Both the position numbers and the translations under genes were made by a program. From Eledone cirrhosa (lineage: Eukaryota; Mollusca; Cephalopoda; Octopoda; Eledonidae), in assembly GCA_964016885.1 (NCBI GenBank), contig OZ024741.1:412694749-412758748 (forward strand): a DNA stretch of 64,000 bases. Direction: 5' to 3'. This document shows positions 39,087 through 52,185 of the stretch, in pieces. A model generated the notes under the pieces. It searched no databases. It was given only the letters and a program-made list of their open reading frames with translations, and was not told the DNA's origin. Numbering within the stretch: the first letter of the stretch is position 1; every line of letters starts with the position of its first letter.

Positions 39087-42000
39087 GTCTTGCTCAAGGA
39101 CACAGTGGACTGGAGTAATGTGAAGTAAAGTGTCTTGCTGAAGGTCACAGTGGACGGGAGCAATGTGAAATAAATTCTCTTGCTTAAGGACACAGAGAAC
39201 TGGAGCAACATGAAGTAAAGTGTCTGGCTCAAGGACACAGTGTACAGGAGCAGCATGAAATAAAGTGTCTTGCTCAAGGACACAGTGGACTGGGGTAACA
39301 TGAAGTAAAGTGTCTTACTCAAGGACACAGTCGCCTGGAGCAGTGTGAAGTAAAGTGTCTGGCTCAAGGACAGAGAGAACTGGAGCAACATGAAGTAAAG
39401 TGTCTTGCTCAAGGACACAGTGGACTGGAGCAACATGAAATAAAGTGTCTTGCTCAAGGACACAGTGGATTGGAGCAGCATGCAATATACTGTCTTGCTC
39501 AAGGACACAGTGGACTGGAGCAACATGAAGTAAAGTGTCTTGCTCAAGGACACAGTGGACTGCAGCAATGTGAAGTAGAGTGTCTTGTTGAAGGTCACAG
39601 TGGACTTGAGGAATGTGAAATAAAGTGTCTTACTCAAGGGCACGGAGAACTGGAACAACATGAAATAAAGTGTCTTGCTCAAGGACACAGTGGACTGGAA
39701 CAACATGAAATAAAGTGTCTTGCTCAAGGACACAGTGGACTGGAACAACATGAAATAAAGTGTCTTGCTCAAGAACACAGTGAGCTGGAACAACAAGAAG
39801 TAAAGTGTCTTGCTCAAGGACACAGTGGACTGCACCAACACGAAGTAAGGTGTCTTGCTCAAGGACACAGTGGACTGGAACAACATGAAATAAAGTGTCT
39901 TGCTCAAGAACACAGTGAACTGGAACAACATGAAGTAAAGTGTCTTGCTCAAGGACACAGTGGACTGCACCAACACGAAGTAAAGTGTCTTGCTCAAGGA
40001 CACAGTGGACTGGAGCAATGTGAAATAAAGTGTTTTGCTGAAGGACACAGTAAACTGGAGCAACATGAAATAAAGTGTCTAGCTCAAGGACACAGTGGAC
40101 TGGAGCAACATGAAGTAAAGTGTCATGCTCAAGGAGACAGTGGACAGGAGTAACATGAAGTAAAGTGTCTTTCTCAAGGACACAGTGGACTGGGGTAACA
40201 TGAAGTAAAGTGTCTTGCTCAAGGACACAGTGGACTGGAGTAATGTGAAGTAAAGTGTCTTGCTGAAGGTTACAGTGGACGGGAGCAATGTGAAGTAAAT
40301 TCTCTTGCTTAAGGACACAGAGAACTGGAGCAACATGAAATAAAGTGTCTTGCTCAAGGACACAGTGGACTGGAGCAACATGAAGTAAAGTGTCTGGCTC
40401 AAGGACACAGTGTACTGGAGCTGCATGAAATAAAGTGTCTTGCTCAAGGACACAGTGGACTGGGGTAACATGAAGTAAAGTGTCTTACTCAAGAACATAG
40501 TCGCCTGGAGCAGTGTGAAGTAAAGTGTCTGGCTCAAGGACAGAGAGAACTGGAGCAACATGAAGTAAAGTGTCTTGCTCAAGGACACAGTGGACTGGAG
40601 CAACATGAAGTAAAGTGTCTTGCTCAAGGACACAGTGGATTGGAGCAGCATGCAATATACTGTCGTGCTCAAGGACACAGTGGACTGGAGCAACATGAAG
40701 TAAACTGTCTTGCTGAAGGACACAGTGGACTGGAGCAACATGAAGTAAATAGTCTTGCTCAAGGACACAGTGGACTGGAACAACATGAAGTAAAGTGTCT
40801 TGCTCAAGGACACAGTGGACTGCAGCAATGTGAAGTAAAGTGTCTTGCTGAAGGTCACAGTGGACTGGAGCAATGTGAAATAAAGTGTCTTACTCAAGGG
40901 CACAGTGAACTGTAACATCATGAAGTAAAGTGTCTTGCTCAAGGACACAGTGGACTGGAGCAACATGAAGTAAAGTGTCTTGTTCAAGGACACAGTGGAC
41001 TGGAGCAACATGAAGTAAAGTGTCTTGCTCAAGGACACAGTGAACTGGAACACATGAAATAAAGTACTTGCACAAGGACACAGTGGAGAGAAATAACATG
41101 AAATAAAGTGTCTTGCTCAAGGACACAATAAACTGGAGCAACATGAAATAAAGAGTCTTGCTCAAGGACACAGTGGACTGGAGGAACATGAAGTAAAGTG
41201 TCTTGCTCAAGGACACAGTGGACTGGAACAACATGAAATAGACTGCCTTGCTCAAGGACACAGTGGACGGGAGCAACATGAAATAAAGTGTCTTGCTCAA
41301 GGACACAGTGAACTGTAACACATGAAATAAAGTGTCTTGCACAAGGACACAGTGGACTGGAACAACATGAAATAAAGTGTCTTGCTCAAGGACACAGTGG
41401 ACTGAAGCAACATGAAGAAAAGTGTCTCGCTCAAGGACACAGTGGATTGGAGCAACATGAAGTAAAGTGTCTTGCTCAAGGACACAGTGGACTGGAGCAA
41501 CATGAAATAAAGTGTCATGCTCAAGGACACAGTGGACTGGAACAACGTGAAATAAAGTGTCTTGCTCAAGAACACAGTGAATTGGAGCAACATGAAGTAA
41601 AGTGTCTTGCTCAAGGACACAGTGGACTGGAGCAACATGAAGTAAAGTGTCTTGTTCAAGGACACAGTGGACTGGAGCAACATGAAGTAAAGTGTCTTGC
41701 TCAAGGACACAGTGAACTGGAACACATGAAATAAAGTACTTGCACAAGGACACAGTGGAGAGAAATAACATGAAATAAAGTGTCTTGCTCAAGGACACAA
41801 TAAACTGGAGCAACATGAAATAAAGAGTCTTGCTCAAGGACACAGTAGACTGGAGCAACATGAAGTAAAGTGTCTTGCTCAAGGACACAGTGGACTGGAG
41901 CAATGTGAAACAAGGTGTTTTGCTGAAGGACACAGTAAACTGGAGCAACATGAAATAAAGTGTCTAGCTCAAGGACACAGTGGACTGGAGCAACATGAAG

Positions 42001-42978
42001 TAAAGTGTCTTGCTCAAGGAGACAGTGGACAGGAGTAACATGAAGTAAAGTGTCTTGCTCAAGGACACAGTGGACTGGAGTAATGTGAAGTAAAGTGTCT
42101 TGCTGAAGGTCACAGTGGACGGGAGCAATGTGAAATAAATTCTCTTGCTTAAGGACACAGAGAACTGGAGCAACATGAAGTAAAGTGTCTGGCTCAAGGA
42201 CACAGTGTACAGGAGCAGCATGAAATAAAGTGTCTTGCTCAAGGACACAGTGGACTGGGGTAACATGAAGTAAAGTGTCTTACTCAAGGACACAGTCGCC
42301 TGGAGCAGTGTGAAGTAAAGTGTCTGGCTCAAGGACAGAGAGAACTGGAGCAACATGAAGTAAAGTGTCTTGCTCAAGGACACAGTGGACTGGAGCAACA
42401 TGAAATAAAGTGTCTTGCTCAAGGACACAGTGGATTGGAGCAGCATGCAATATACTGTCTTGCTCAAGGACACAGTGGACTGGAGCAACATGAAGTAAAG
42501 TGTCTTGCTCAAGGACACAGTGGACTGCAGCAATGTGAAGTAGAGTGTCTTGTTGAAGGTCACAGTGGACTTGAGGAATGTGAAATAAAGTGTCTTACTC
42601 AAGGGCACGGAGAACTGGAACAACATGAAATAAAGTGTCTTGCTCAAGGACACAGTGGACTGGAACAACATGAAATAAAGTGTCTTGCTCAAGGACACAG
42701 TGGACTGGAACAACATGAAATAAAGTGTCTTGCTCAAGAACACAGTGAGCTGGAACAACAAGAAGTAAAGTGTCTTGCTCAAGGACACAGTGGACTGCAC
42801 CAACACGAAGTAAGGTGTCTTGCTCAAGGACACAGTGGACTGGAACAACATGAAATAAAGTGTCTTGCTCAAGAACACAGTGAACTGGAACAACATGAAG
42901 TAAAGTGTCTTGCTCAAGGACACAGTGGACTGCACCAACACGAAGTAAAGTGTCTTGCTCAAGGACACAGTGGACTGA
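37018..42978. repeat. Exact tandem duplication, 2,965-bp unit (37018-39982, 39983-42978)
   Basis: Adjacent units with the same variant order and no differences in the translated stretches compared (37114-38088 against 40079-41053; 38332-38760 against 41297-41725). They share the uncommon GTGTACAGGAGCAGC (39239, 42204) and CTTGAGGAATGTG (39605, 42570) monomers, which are absent elsewhere. Confidence 0.85.
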
Positions 42979-43876
42979 AGCAACATGAAGTAAAGTGTCT
43001 TTTTCAAGGACACAGTGGACTGGAGCAACATGAAATAAAGTGTCTTGCTCAAGGACACAGTGGACTGGAACAACATGAAATAAAGTGTCTTGCTCAAGGA
43101 CACAGTGGAGAGAAATAACATGAAATAAAGTGTCTTGCTCAAGGACACAATACACTGGAGCAACATGAAGTAAAGTATCTTGCCCAAGGACACAGTGGAC
43201 TGGAGCAACATGAAATAAAGAGTCTTGCTCAAGGACACGGTAGACTGTAGCAACATGAAGTAAAGTGTCTTGCTCAAGGACACAGTGGACTGGAGCAATG
43301 TGAAATAAAGTGTTTTGCTGAAGGACACAGTAAACTGGAGCAACATGAAATAAAGTGTCTAGCTCAAGGACACAGTGGACTGGAGCAACATGAAGTAAAG
43401 TGTCATGCTCAAGGAGACAGTGGACAGGAGTAACATGAAGTAAAGTGTCTTTCTCAAGGACACGGTGGACTGGGGTAACATGAAGTAAAGTGTCTTGCTC
43501 AAGGACACAGTGGACTGGAGTAATGTGAATTAAAGTGTCTTGCTGAAGGTTACAGTGGACGGGAGCAATGTGAAATAAATTCTCTTGCTTAAGGACACAG
43601 AGAACTGGAGCAACATGAAATAAAGTGTCTTGCTCAAGGACACAGTGGACTGGAGCAACATGAAGTAAAGTGTCTGGCTCAAGGACACAGTGTACTGGAG
43701 CTGCATGAAATAAAGTGTCTTGCTCAAGGACACAGTGGACTGGGGTAACATGAAGTAAAGTGTCTTACTCAAGGACATAGTCGCCTGGAGCAGTGTGAAG
43801 TAAAGTGTCTGGCTCAAGGACAGAGAGAACTGGAGCAACATGAAGTAAAGTGTCTTGCTCAAGGACACAGTGGACT

Positions 43877-46800
43877 GGAGCAACATAAAGTAAAGTGTCT
43901 TGCTCAAGGACACAGTGGATTGGAGCAGCATGCAATATACTGTCGTGCTCAAGGACACAGTGGACTGGAGCAACATGAAGTAAACTGTCTTGCTGAAGGA
44001 CACAGTGGACTGGAGCAACATGAAGTAAATAGTCTTGCTCAAGGACACAGTGGACTGGAACAACATGAAGTAAAGTGTATTGCTCAAGGACACAGTGGAC
44101 TGCAGCAATGTGAAGTAAAGTGTCTTGCTGAAGGTCACAGTGGACTGGAGCAATGTGAAATAAAGTGTCTTACTCAAGGGCACAGTGAACTGTAACAACA
44201 TGAAGTAAATGTCTTGCTCAAGGACACAGTGGACTGCACCAACACGAAGTAAGGTGTCTTGCCCAAGGACACAGTGGACTGAAGCAACATGAAGTAAAGT
44301 GTCTTGTTCAAGGACACAATGGACTGGAACAACATGAAATAAAGTGTCTTGCTCAAGATCAAAGTGGACTGGAGCAACATGAAGTAAAGTGTCTTGCTCA
44401 AGGACACAGTGGACTGCACCAACACGAAGTAAGGTGTCTTGCTCAAGGACACAGTGGACTGAAGCAACATGAAGTAAAGTGTCTTGATCAAGGACACAAT
44501 GGACTGGAACAACATGAAATAAAGTGTCTTGCTCAAGAACACAGTAAACTGGAGCAACATGAAGTAAAATGTCTTGCTCAAGGACACAGTGGACTGGAAC
44601 AACACGAAGTAAGGTGTCTTGCTCAAGGACACAGTGGACCGGAGCAACATGAAATTAAGTGTCTTGCACAAGGACACAGTGGACTGGAACAAGATGAAAT
44701 AAAGTGTCTTGCTCAAGGACACAATGGACTGAAGCAACATAAATTAAAGTGTCTCGCTCAAGGACACAGTGGACTGGAGCAACATGAAATAAAGTGTCTT
44801 GCTCAAAGACACAGTGGACTGGAACAACATGAAATAAAGTGTCTTGCTCAAGAACACAGTGAACTGGAGCAACATGAAGTAAAGTGTCCTACTTAAGGAC
44901 ACAGTGGACTGGAGCAACATGAAGTAAAGTGTCTTGCTCAAGGACACAGTGGACTGGAGCAACATGAAATAAAGTGTCTTGCTCAAGGACACAGTGGACT
45001 GGAACAACATGAAATAGACTGTCTTGCTCAAGGACACAGTGGACGGGAGCAACATGAAGTAAAGTGTCTTGCGCAAGGACACAGTGTACTGGAGCAACAT
45101 GAAATAAATTGTCTTGCTCAAGGACAGAGTGGACTGGAGCAGCATGCAATAGAGGGTCTTGCTCAAGGGCACAGTGAACCGGAGCAACATGAAATAAAGT
45201 GTCTTGCTCAAGGACACAGTGGACTGGAGCAATGTAAAATAAAGTGACTGGCTGAATATCACAGTGGACTAGAGCAATGTGAAATAGAGTGTCTTGCTCA
45301 CGGGCACAGACAACTGGAGCCACATAAAGTAAAGTGTCTTGTTGAGGGTCACAGTGGACTAGGGCAATGTGAAATAAAGTGTCTTGCTGAAGGACACTGT
45401 GGACTAGAGCAATATGAAATAAAGTGTCTTGCTGAAGGACACAATGGACTGGAGCAACCTGAAATAAAGTGTCTTGCTCAAGGACACAGAGAACTGGAGC
45501 CACATGAAGTAAAGTGTCTTGCTCAAGGACACAGTGGACTGGAGCAATGTGAAGTAAAGTGTCTTGCTGAAGGACACAGTGGACTAGAGCAATGTGAAAT
45601 AAAGTGTCTGTCTCAAGGACACAGTGGACTGGAGCAACCTGAAATGAAGTGTCTTGCTCAAGGACACAGAGAACTGGAGCCACATAAAGTAAAGTGTCTT
45701 GCTCAAGGACACAGTGGACTGGAGCAATGTGAAGTAAAGTGTCTTGCTCAAGGACACAGTGGACTGCACCAACACGAAGTAAGGTGTCTTGCTCAAGGTC
45801 ACAGTGGACTGGAGCAACATGAAATAAAGTGTCTTGCTCAAGAACACAGTGATCTGGAACACATGCAATAAGGTGTCTTGCACAAGGACACAGTGGCCTG
45901 GAACAACATGAAGTAAAGTGTCTTGCTCAAGGACACAGTGGACTGGAGCAACATGAAGTAAAGTGTTTTGCTGAAGGTCACAGTGGACTGGAGCAACCTG
46001 AAATAACGTGTCTTGCTCAAGGACACAGAGAACTGGAGCCACATGAAGTAAAGTGTCTTGCTCAAGGACACAGAGAACTGGAGCCACATGAAGTAAAGTG
46101 TCTTGCTGAAGGACACAGTGGACTGGAGCAGCATGAAATAATGTGTCTTGCTCAAGGACAAAGTGGACTGGAGCAACATGAAATAAAGTGTCTTGCTCAT
46201 GGACACAGTGGACTTGAGTAACATGAAATAAAGTGTCTTGCACAAGGACACAGTGGACTGGTGCAGCATGATATAAAGTGTCTTGCTCAAGGACAGAGTG
46301 GACTGGGCTAACATGATGTAAAGTGTCTTGCTCCAGGATACAGTGGACTGGAGCAACAGGAAATAAACTGTCTTGCTAAAGGGCACAGTGGACTGGAGCA
46401 ACATGAAGTAAAGTGTCTTGCTCAAGGACACAGTGGATTGGAGCAACATGAAGTAAAGTGTCTTGCTCAAGGAACACAGTAGACTGGAGCAACATGAAGT
46501 AAAGTGTCTTGCACATGGACACGGTGGACTGGAGCAACATGAAGTAAAGTGTCTTTCTCAAGGACACACTGGACTAGGGTATCTTGAAGTAAAGTGTCTT
46601 GCTCAAGAACACAGTGGACTGGAGTAGCATGAAATAAAGTGTCTTGCTCAAGGACACAGTGGACTGGAGCAACATGAAGTAGAGTGTCTTGCTGAAGGTC
46701 ACAGTGGACTGGAACAATGTGAAATAAATTGTCTTGCTTAAGGACACAGAGAATTGGAGCAACATGAAGTAAACTGTCTTGCTCAAGAACACAGTTGACT

Positions 46801-49800
46801 AGAGCAATGTGAACTAAAGTGTCTTACTCAAGGGCACGGAGAACTGGAACCACATGAAGTAAAGTGTCTTGCTGAAGGACACAGTGCATTGGAGCAGCAT
46901 GACATAAAGTGTCTTGCTCAAGGACACAGTGGACAGAAGCAGCATGAAATAAAGTGTCTTGCTCAAGGACACAGTGCACTGGGCTAACATGATGTAAAGT
47001 GTCTTGCTCAAGGACACAGTGGACTGGAGCAACAGGAAATAAACTGTCTTGATCAAGGACACAGTGGACTGGAGCAACATGAAGTAAAGTGTCTTGGTCA
47101 AGGACACAGTGGACTGGAGCAACATGAAATAAAGTGTCTTGCTTAAGGACACAGTGTACTGGAGCAACATGAAATAAAGTGTCTTGCTTAAGGAGACTGT
47201 GGACTGGAGCAACATGAAATAAAGTGTCTTGCTTAAGGAGACTGTGGACTGGAGCAACATGAAATAAAGTGTCTTGCTCAAGGACACAGTGCACTGGAGC
47301 AACATAAAGTAAAGTGTCTTGCTCAAGGACACAGTGGATTGGAGCAGCATGCAATATACTGTCGTGCTCAAGGACACAGTGGACTGGAGCAACATGAAGT
47401 AAACTGTCTTGCTGAAGGACACAGTGGACTGGAGCAACATGAAGTAAATAGTCTTGCTCAAGGACACAGTGGACTGGAACAACATGAAGTAAAGTGTATT
47501 GCTCAAGGACACAGTGGACTGCAGCAATGTGAAGTAAAGTGTCTTGCTGAAGGTCACAGTGGACTGGAGCAATGTGAAATAAAGTGTCTTACTCAAGGGC
47601 ACAGTGAACTGTAACAACATGAAGTAAATGTCTTGCTCAAGGACACAGTGGACTGCACCAACACGAAGTAAGGTGTCTTGCCCAAGGACACAGTGGACTG
47701 AAGCAACATGAAGTAAAGTGTCTTGTTCAAGGACACAATGGACTGGAACAACATGAAATAAAGTGTCTTGCTCAAGATCAAAGTGGACTGGAGCAACATG
47801 AAGTAAAGTGTCTTGCTCAAGGACACAGTGGACTGCACCAACACGAAGTAAGGTGTCTTGCTCAAGGACACAGTGGACTGAAGCAACATGAAGTAAAGTG
47901 TCTTGATCAAGGACACAATGGACTGGAACAACATGAAATAAAGTGTCTTGCTCAAGAACACAGTAAACTGGAGCAACATGAAGTAAAATGTCTTGCTCAA
48001 GGACACAGTGGACTGGAACAACACGAAGTAAGGTGTCTTGCTCAAGGACACAGTGGACCGGAGCAACATGAAATTAAGTGTCTTGCACAAGGACACAGTG
48101 GACTGGAACAAGATGAAATAAAGTGTCTTGCTCAAGGACACAATGGACTGAAGCAACATAAATTAAAGTGTCTCGCTCAAGGACACAGTGGACTGGAGCA
48201 ACATGAAATAAAGTGTCTTGCTCAAAGACACAGTGGACTGGAACAACATGAAATAAAGTGTCTTGCTCAAGAACACAGTGAACTGGAGCAACATGAAGTA
48301 AAGTGTCCTACTTAAGGACACAGTGGACTGGAGCAACATGAAGTAAAGTGTCTTGCTCAAGGACACAGTGGACTGGAGCAACATGAAGTAAAGTGTCTTG
48401 CTCAAGGACACAGTGGACTGGAACAACATGAAATAGACTGTCTTGCTCAAGGACACAGTGGACGGGCGCAACATGAAGTAAAGTGTCTTGCGCAAGGACA
48501 CAGTGTACTGGAGCAACATGAAATAAATTGTCTTGCTCAAGGACAGAGTGGACTGGAGCAGCATGCAATAGAGGGTCTTGCTCAAGGGCACAGTGAACCG
48601 GAGCAACATGAAATAAAGTGTCTTGCTCAAGGACACAGTGGACTGGAGCAATGTAAAATAAAGTGACTGGCTGAATATCACAGTGGACTAGAGCAATGTG
48701 AAATAGAGTGTCTTGCTCACGGGCACAGAGAACTGGAGCCACATAAAGTAAAGTGTCTTGTTGAGGGTCACAGTGGACTAGGGCAATGTGAAATAAAGTG
48801 TCTTGCTGAAGGACACTGTGGACTAGAGCAATATGAAATAAAGTGTCTTGCTGAAGGACACAATGGACTGGAGCAACCTGAAATAAAGTGTCTTGCTCAA
48901 GGACACAGAGAACTGGAGCCACATGAAGTAAAGTGTCTTGCTCAAGGACACAGTGGACTGGAGCAATGTGAAGTAAAGTGTCTTGCTGAAGGACACAGTG
49001 GACTAGAGCAATGTGAAATAAAGTGTCTGTCTCAAGGACACAGTGGACTGGAGCAACCTGAAATGAAGTGTCTTGCTCAAGGACACAGAGAACTGGAGCC
49101 ACATAAAGTAAAGTGTCTTGCTCAAGGACACAGTGGACTGGAGCAATGTGAAGTAAAGTGTCTTGCTCAAGGACACAGTGGACTGCACCAACACGATGTA
49201 AGGTGTCTTGCTCAAGGACACAGTGGACTGGAGCAACATGAAATAAAGTGTCTTGCTCAAGAACACAGTGATCTGGAACACATGCAATAAGGTGTCTTGC
49301 ACAAGGACACAGTGGCCTGGAACAACATGAAGTAAAGTGTCTTGCTCAAGGACACAGTGGACTGGAGCAACATGAAGTAAAGTGTTTTGCTGAAGGTCAC
49401 AGTGGACTGGAGCAACCTGAAATAACGTGTCTTGCTCAAGGACACAGAGAACTGGAGCCACATGAAGTAAAGTGTTTTGCTCAAGGACACAGAGAACTGG
49501 AGCCACATGAAGTAAAGTGTCTTGCTGAAGGACACAGTGGACTGGAGCAGCATGAAATAATGTGTCTTGCTCAAGGACAAAGTGGACTGGAGCAACATGA
49601 AATAAAGTGTCTTGCTCATGGACACAGTGGACTTGAGTAACATGAAATAAAGTGTCTTGCACAAGGACACAGTGGACTGGTGCAGCATGATATAAAGTGT
49701 CTTGCTCAAGGACAGAGTGGACTGGGCTAACATGATGTAAAGTGTCTTGCTCCAGGATACAGTGGACTGGAGCAACAGGAAGTAAACTGTCTTGCTAAAG

Positions 49801-50625
49801 GGCACAGTGGACTGGAGCAACATGAAGTAAAGTGTCTTGCTCAAGGACACAGTGGATTGGAGCAACATGAAGTAAAGTGTCTTGCTCAAGGAACACAGTA
49901 GACTGGAGCAACATGAAGTAAAGTGTCTTGCACATGGACACGGTGGACTGGAGCAACATGAAGTAAAGTGTCTTTCTCAAGGACACACTGGACTAGGGTA
50001 TCTTGAAGTAAAGTGTCTTGCTCAAGAACACAGTGGACTGGAGTAGCATGAAATAAAGTGTCTTGCTTAAGGACACAGAGAATTGGAGCAACATGAAGTA
50101 AACTGTCTTGCTCAAGAACACAGTTGACTAGAGCAATGTGAACTAAAGTGTCTTACTCAAGGGCACGGAGAACTGGAACCACATGAAGTAAAGTGTCTTG
50201 CTGAAGGACACAGTGCATTGGAGCAGCATGACATAAAGTGTCTTGCTCAAGGACACAGTGGACAGAAGCAGCATGAAATAAAGTGTCTTGCTCAAGGACA
50301 CAGTGCACTGGGCTAACATGATGTAAAGTGTCTTGCTCAAGGACACAGTGGACTGGAGCAACAGGAAATAAACTGTCTTGATCAAGGACACAGTGGACTG
50401 GAGCAACATGAAGTAAAGTGTCTTGGTCAAGGACACAGTGGACTGGAGCAACATGAAATAAAGTGTCTTGCTTAAGGACACAGTGTACTGGAGCAACATG
50501 AAATAAAGTGTCTTGCTTAAGGAGACTGTGGACTGGAGCAACATGAAATAAAGTGTCTTGCTTAAGGAGACTGTGGACTGGAGCAACATGAAATAAAGTG
50601 TCTTGCTCAAGGACACAGTGCACTG
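43877..50625. repeat. Tandem duplication, 3,419-bp unit (43877-47295, 47296-50625)
   Basis: Adjacent units, the second lacking two monomers (90 bp) near 50,060. Markers are GAAATTAAGTGTCTTGC (44650, 48069), AAATAAAGTGACTGGC (45238, 48657) and CACATGCAATAAGG (45860, 49279). This unit type is related to 17.4-19.6 kb, 24.8-26.9 kb and 27.5-29.3 kb. Confidence 0.83.
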
Positions 50626-52185
50626 GAGCAACATGAAATAGACTGTCTTGCTCAAGGACACAGTGGACTGGAGCAACATGAAGTAAAGTGTCTTGCTCAA
50701 GGACACAGTGGATTGGAGCAACATGAAGTAAAGTGTCTTGCTCAAGGAACACAGTAGACTGGAGCAACATGAAGTAAAGTGTCTTGCACATGGACACGGT
50801 GGACTGGAGCAACATGAAGTAAAGTGTCTTTCTCAAGGACACACTGGACTAGGGTATCTTGAAGTAAAGTGTCTTGCTCAAGAACACAGTGGACTGGAGT
50901 AGCATGAAATAAAGTGTCTTGCTCAAGGACACAGTGGACTGGAGCAACATGAAGTAGAGTGTCTTGCTGAAGGTCACAGTGCACTGGAACAATGTGAAAT
51001 AAATTGTCTTGCTTAAGGACACAGAGAATTGGAGCAACATGAAGTAAACTGTCTTGCTCAAGAACACAGTTGACTAGAGCAATGTGAACTAAAGTGTCTT
51101 ACTCAAGGGCACGGAGAACTGGAACCACATGAAGTAAAGTGTCTTGCTGAAGGACACAGTGCATTGGAGCAGCATGACATAAAGTGTCTTGCTCAAGGAC
51201 ACAGTGGACAGAAGCAGCATGAAATAAAGTGTCTTGCTCAAGGACACAGTGCACTGGGCTAACATGATGTAAAGTGTCTTGCTCAAGGACACAGTGGACT
51301 GGAGCAACAGGAAATAAACTGTCTTGATCAAGGACACAGTGGACTGGAGCAACATGAAGTAAAGTGTCTCGGTCAAGGACACAGTGGACTGGAGCAACAT
51401 GAAATAAAGTGTCTTGCTTAAGGACACAGTGTACTGGAGCAACATGAAATAAAGTGTCTTGCTTAAGGAGACTGTGGACTGGAGCAACATGAAATAAAGT
51501 GTCTTGCTTAAGGAGACTGTGGACTGGAGCAACATGAAATAAAGTGTCTTGCTCAAGGACACAGTGCACTGGAGCAACATGAAATAGACTGTCTTGCTCA
51601 AGGACACAGTGGACTGGAGCAACATGAAGTAAAGTGTCTTGCTCAAGGACAGAGTGGACTGGAGCAATATGAAGTAAAGTGTCTTGCACAAGGACACAGT
51701 GGACTGGAGCAACATGAAATAAATTGTCTTGCTCAAGGACACAGTGGACTGGAGCAGCATGCAATAGAGCGTCTTGCTCAAGGGCACAGTGAACCGGAGC
51801 AACATGAAATAAAGTGTCTTGCTCAAGGACACAATGGACTGGAGCAATAGTAAAATAAAGTGACTGGCTGAATATCACAGTGGACTAGAGCAATGTGAAA
51901 TAGAGTGTCTTGCTCACGGGCACAGAGAACTGGAGCCACATGAAGTAAAGTGTCTTGTTGAGGGTCACAGTGGACTAGAGCAATGTGAAATAAAGTGTCT
52001 TGCTGAAGGACACAGTGGACTAGAGCAATATGAAATAAAGTGTCTTGCTGAAGGACACAATGGACTGGAGCAACCTGAAATAAAATGTCTTGCTCAAGGA
52101 CACAGAGAACTGGAGCCACATGAAGTAAAGTGTCTTGCTCAAGGACACAGTGGACTGGGGTAACATGAAATAAAGTGTCTTGCTC
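50040..52185. repeat. Higher-order repetition, offset 946 bp (about 50066-50745 and 51012-51690)
   Basis: The string from GAATTGGAGCAACATGAAG through two successive AAGGAGACTGTGGACTGG monomers recurs 946 bp downstream. The same string also occurs at about 30.0-30.6, 33.2-33.8 and 46.7-47.3 kb. Confidence 0.75.
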
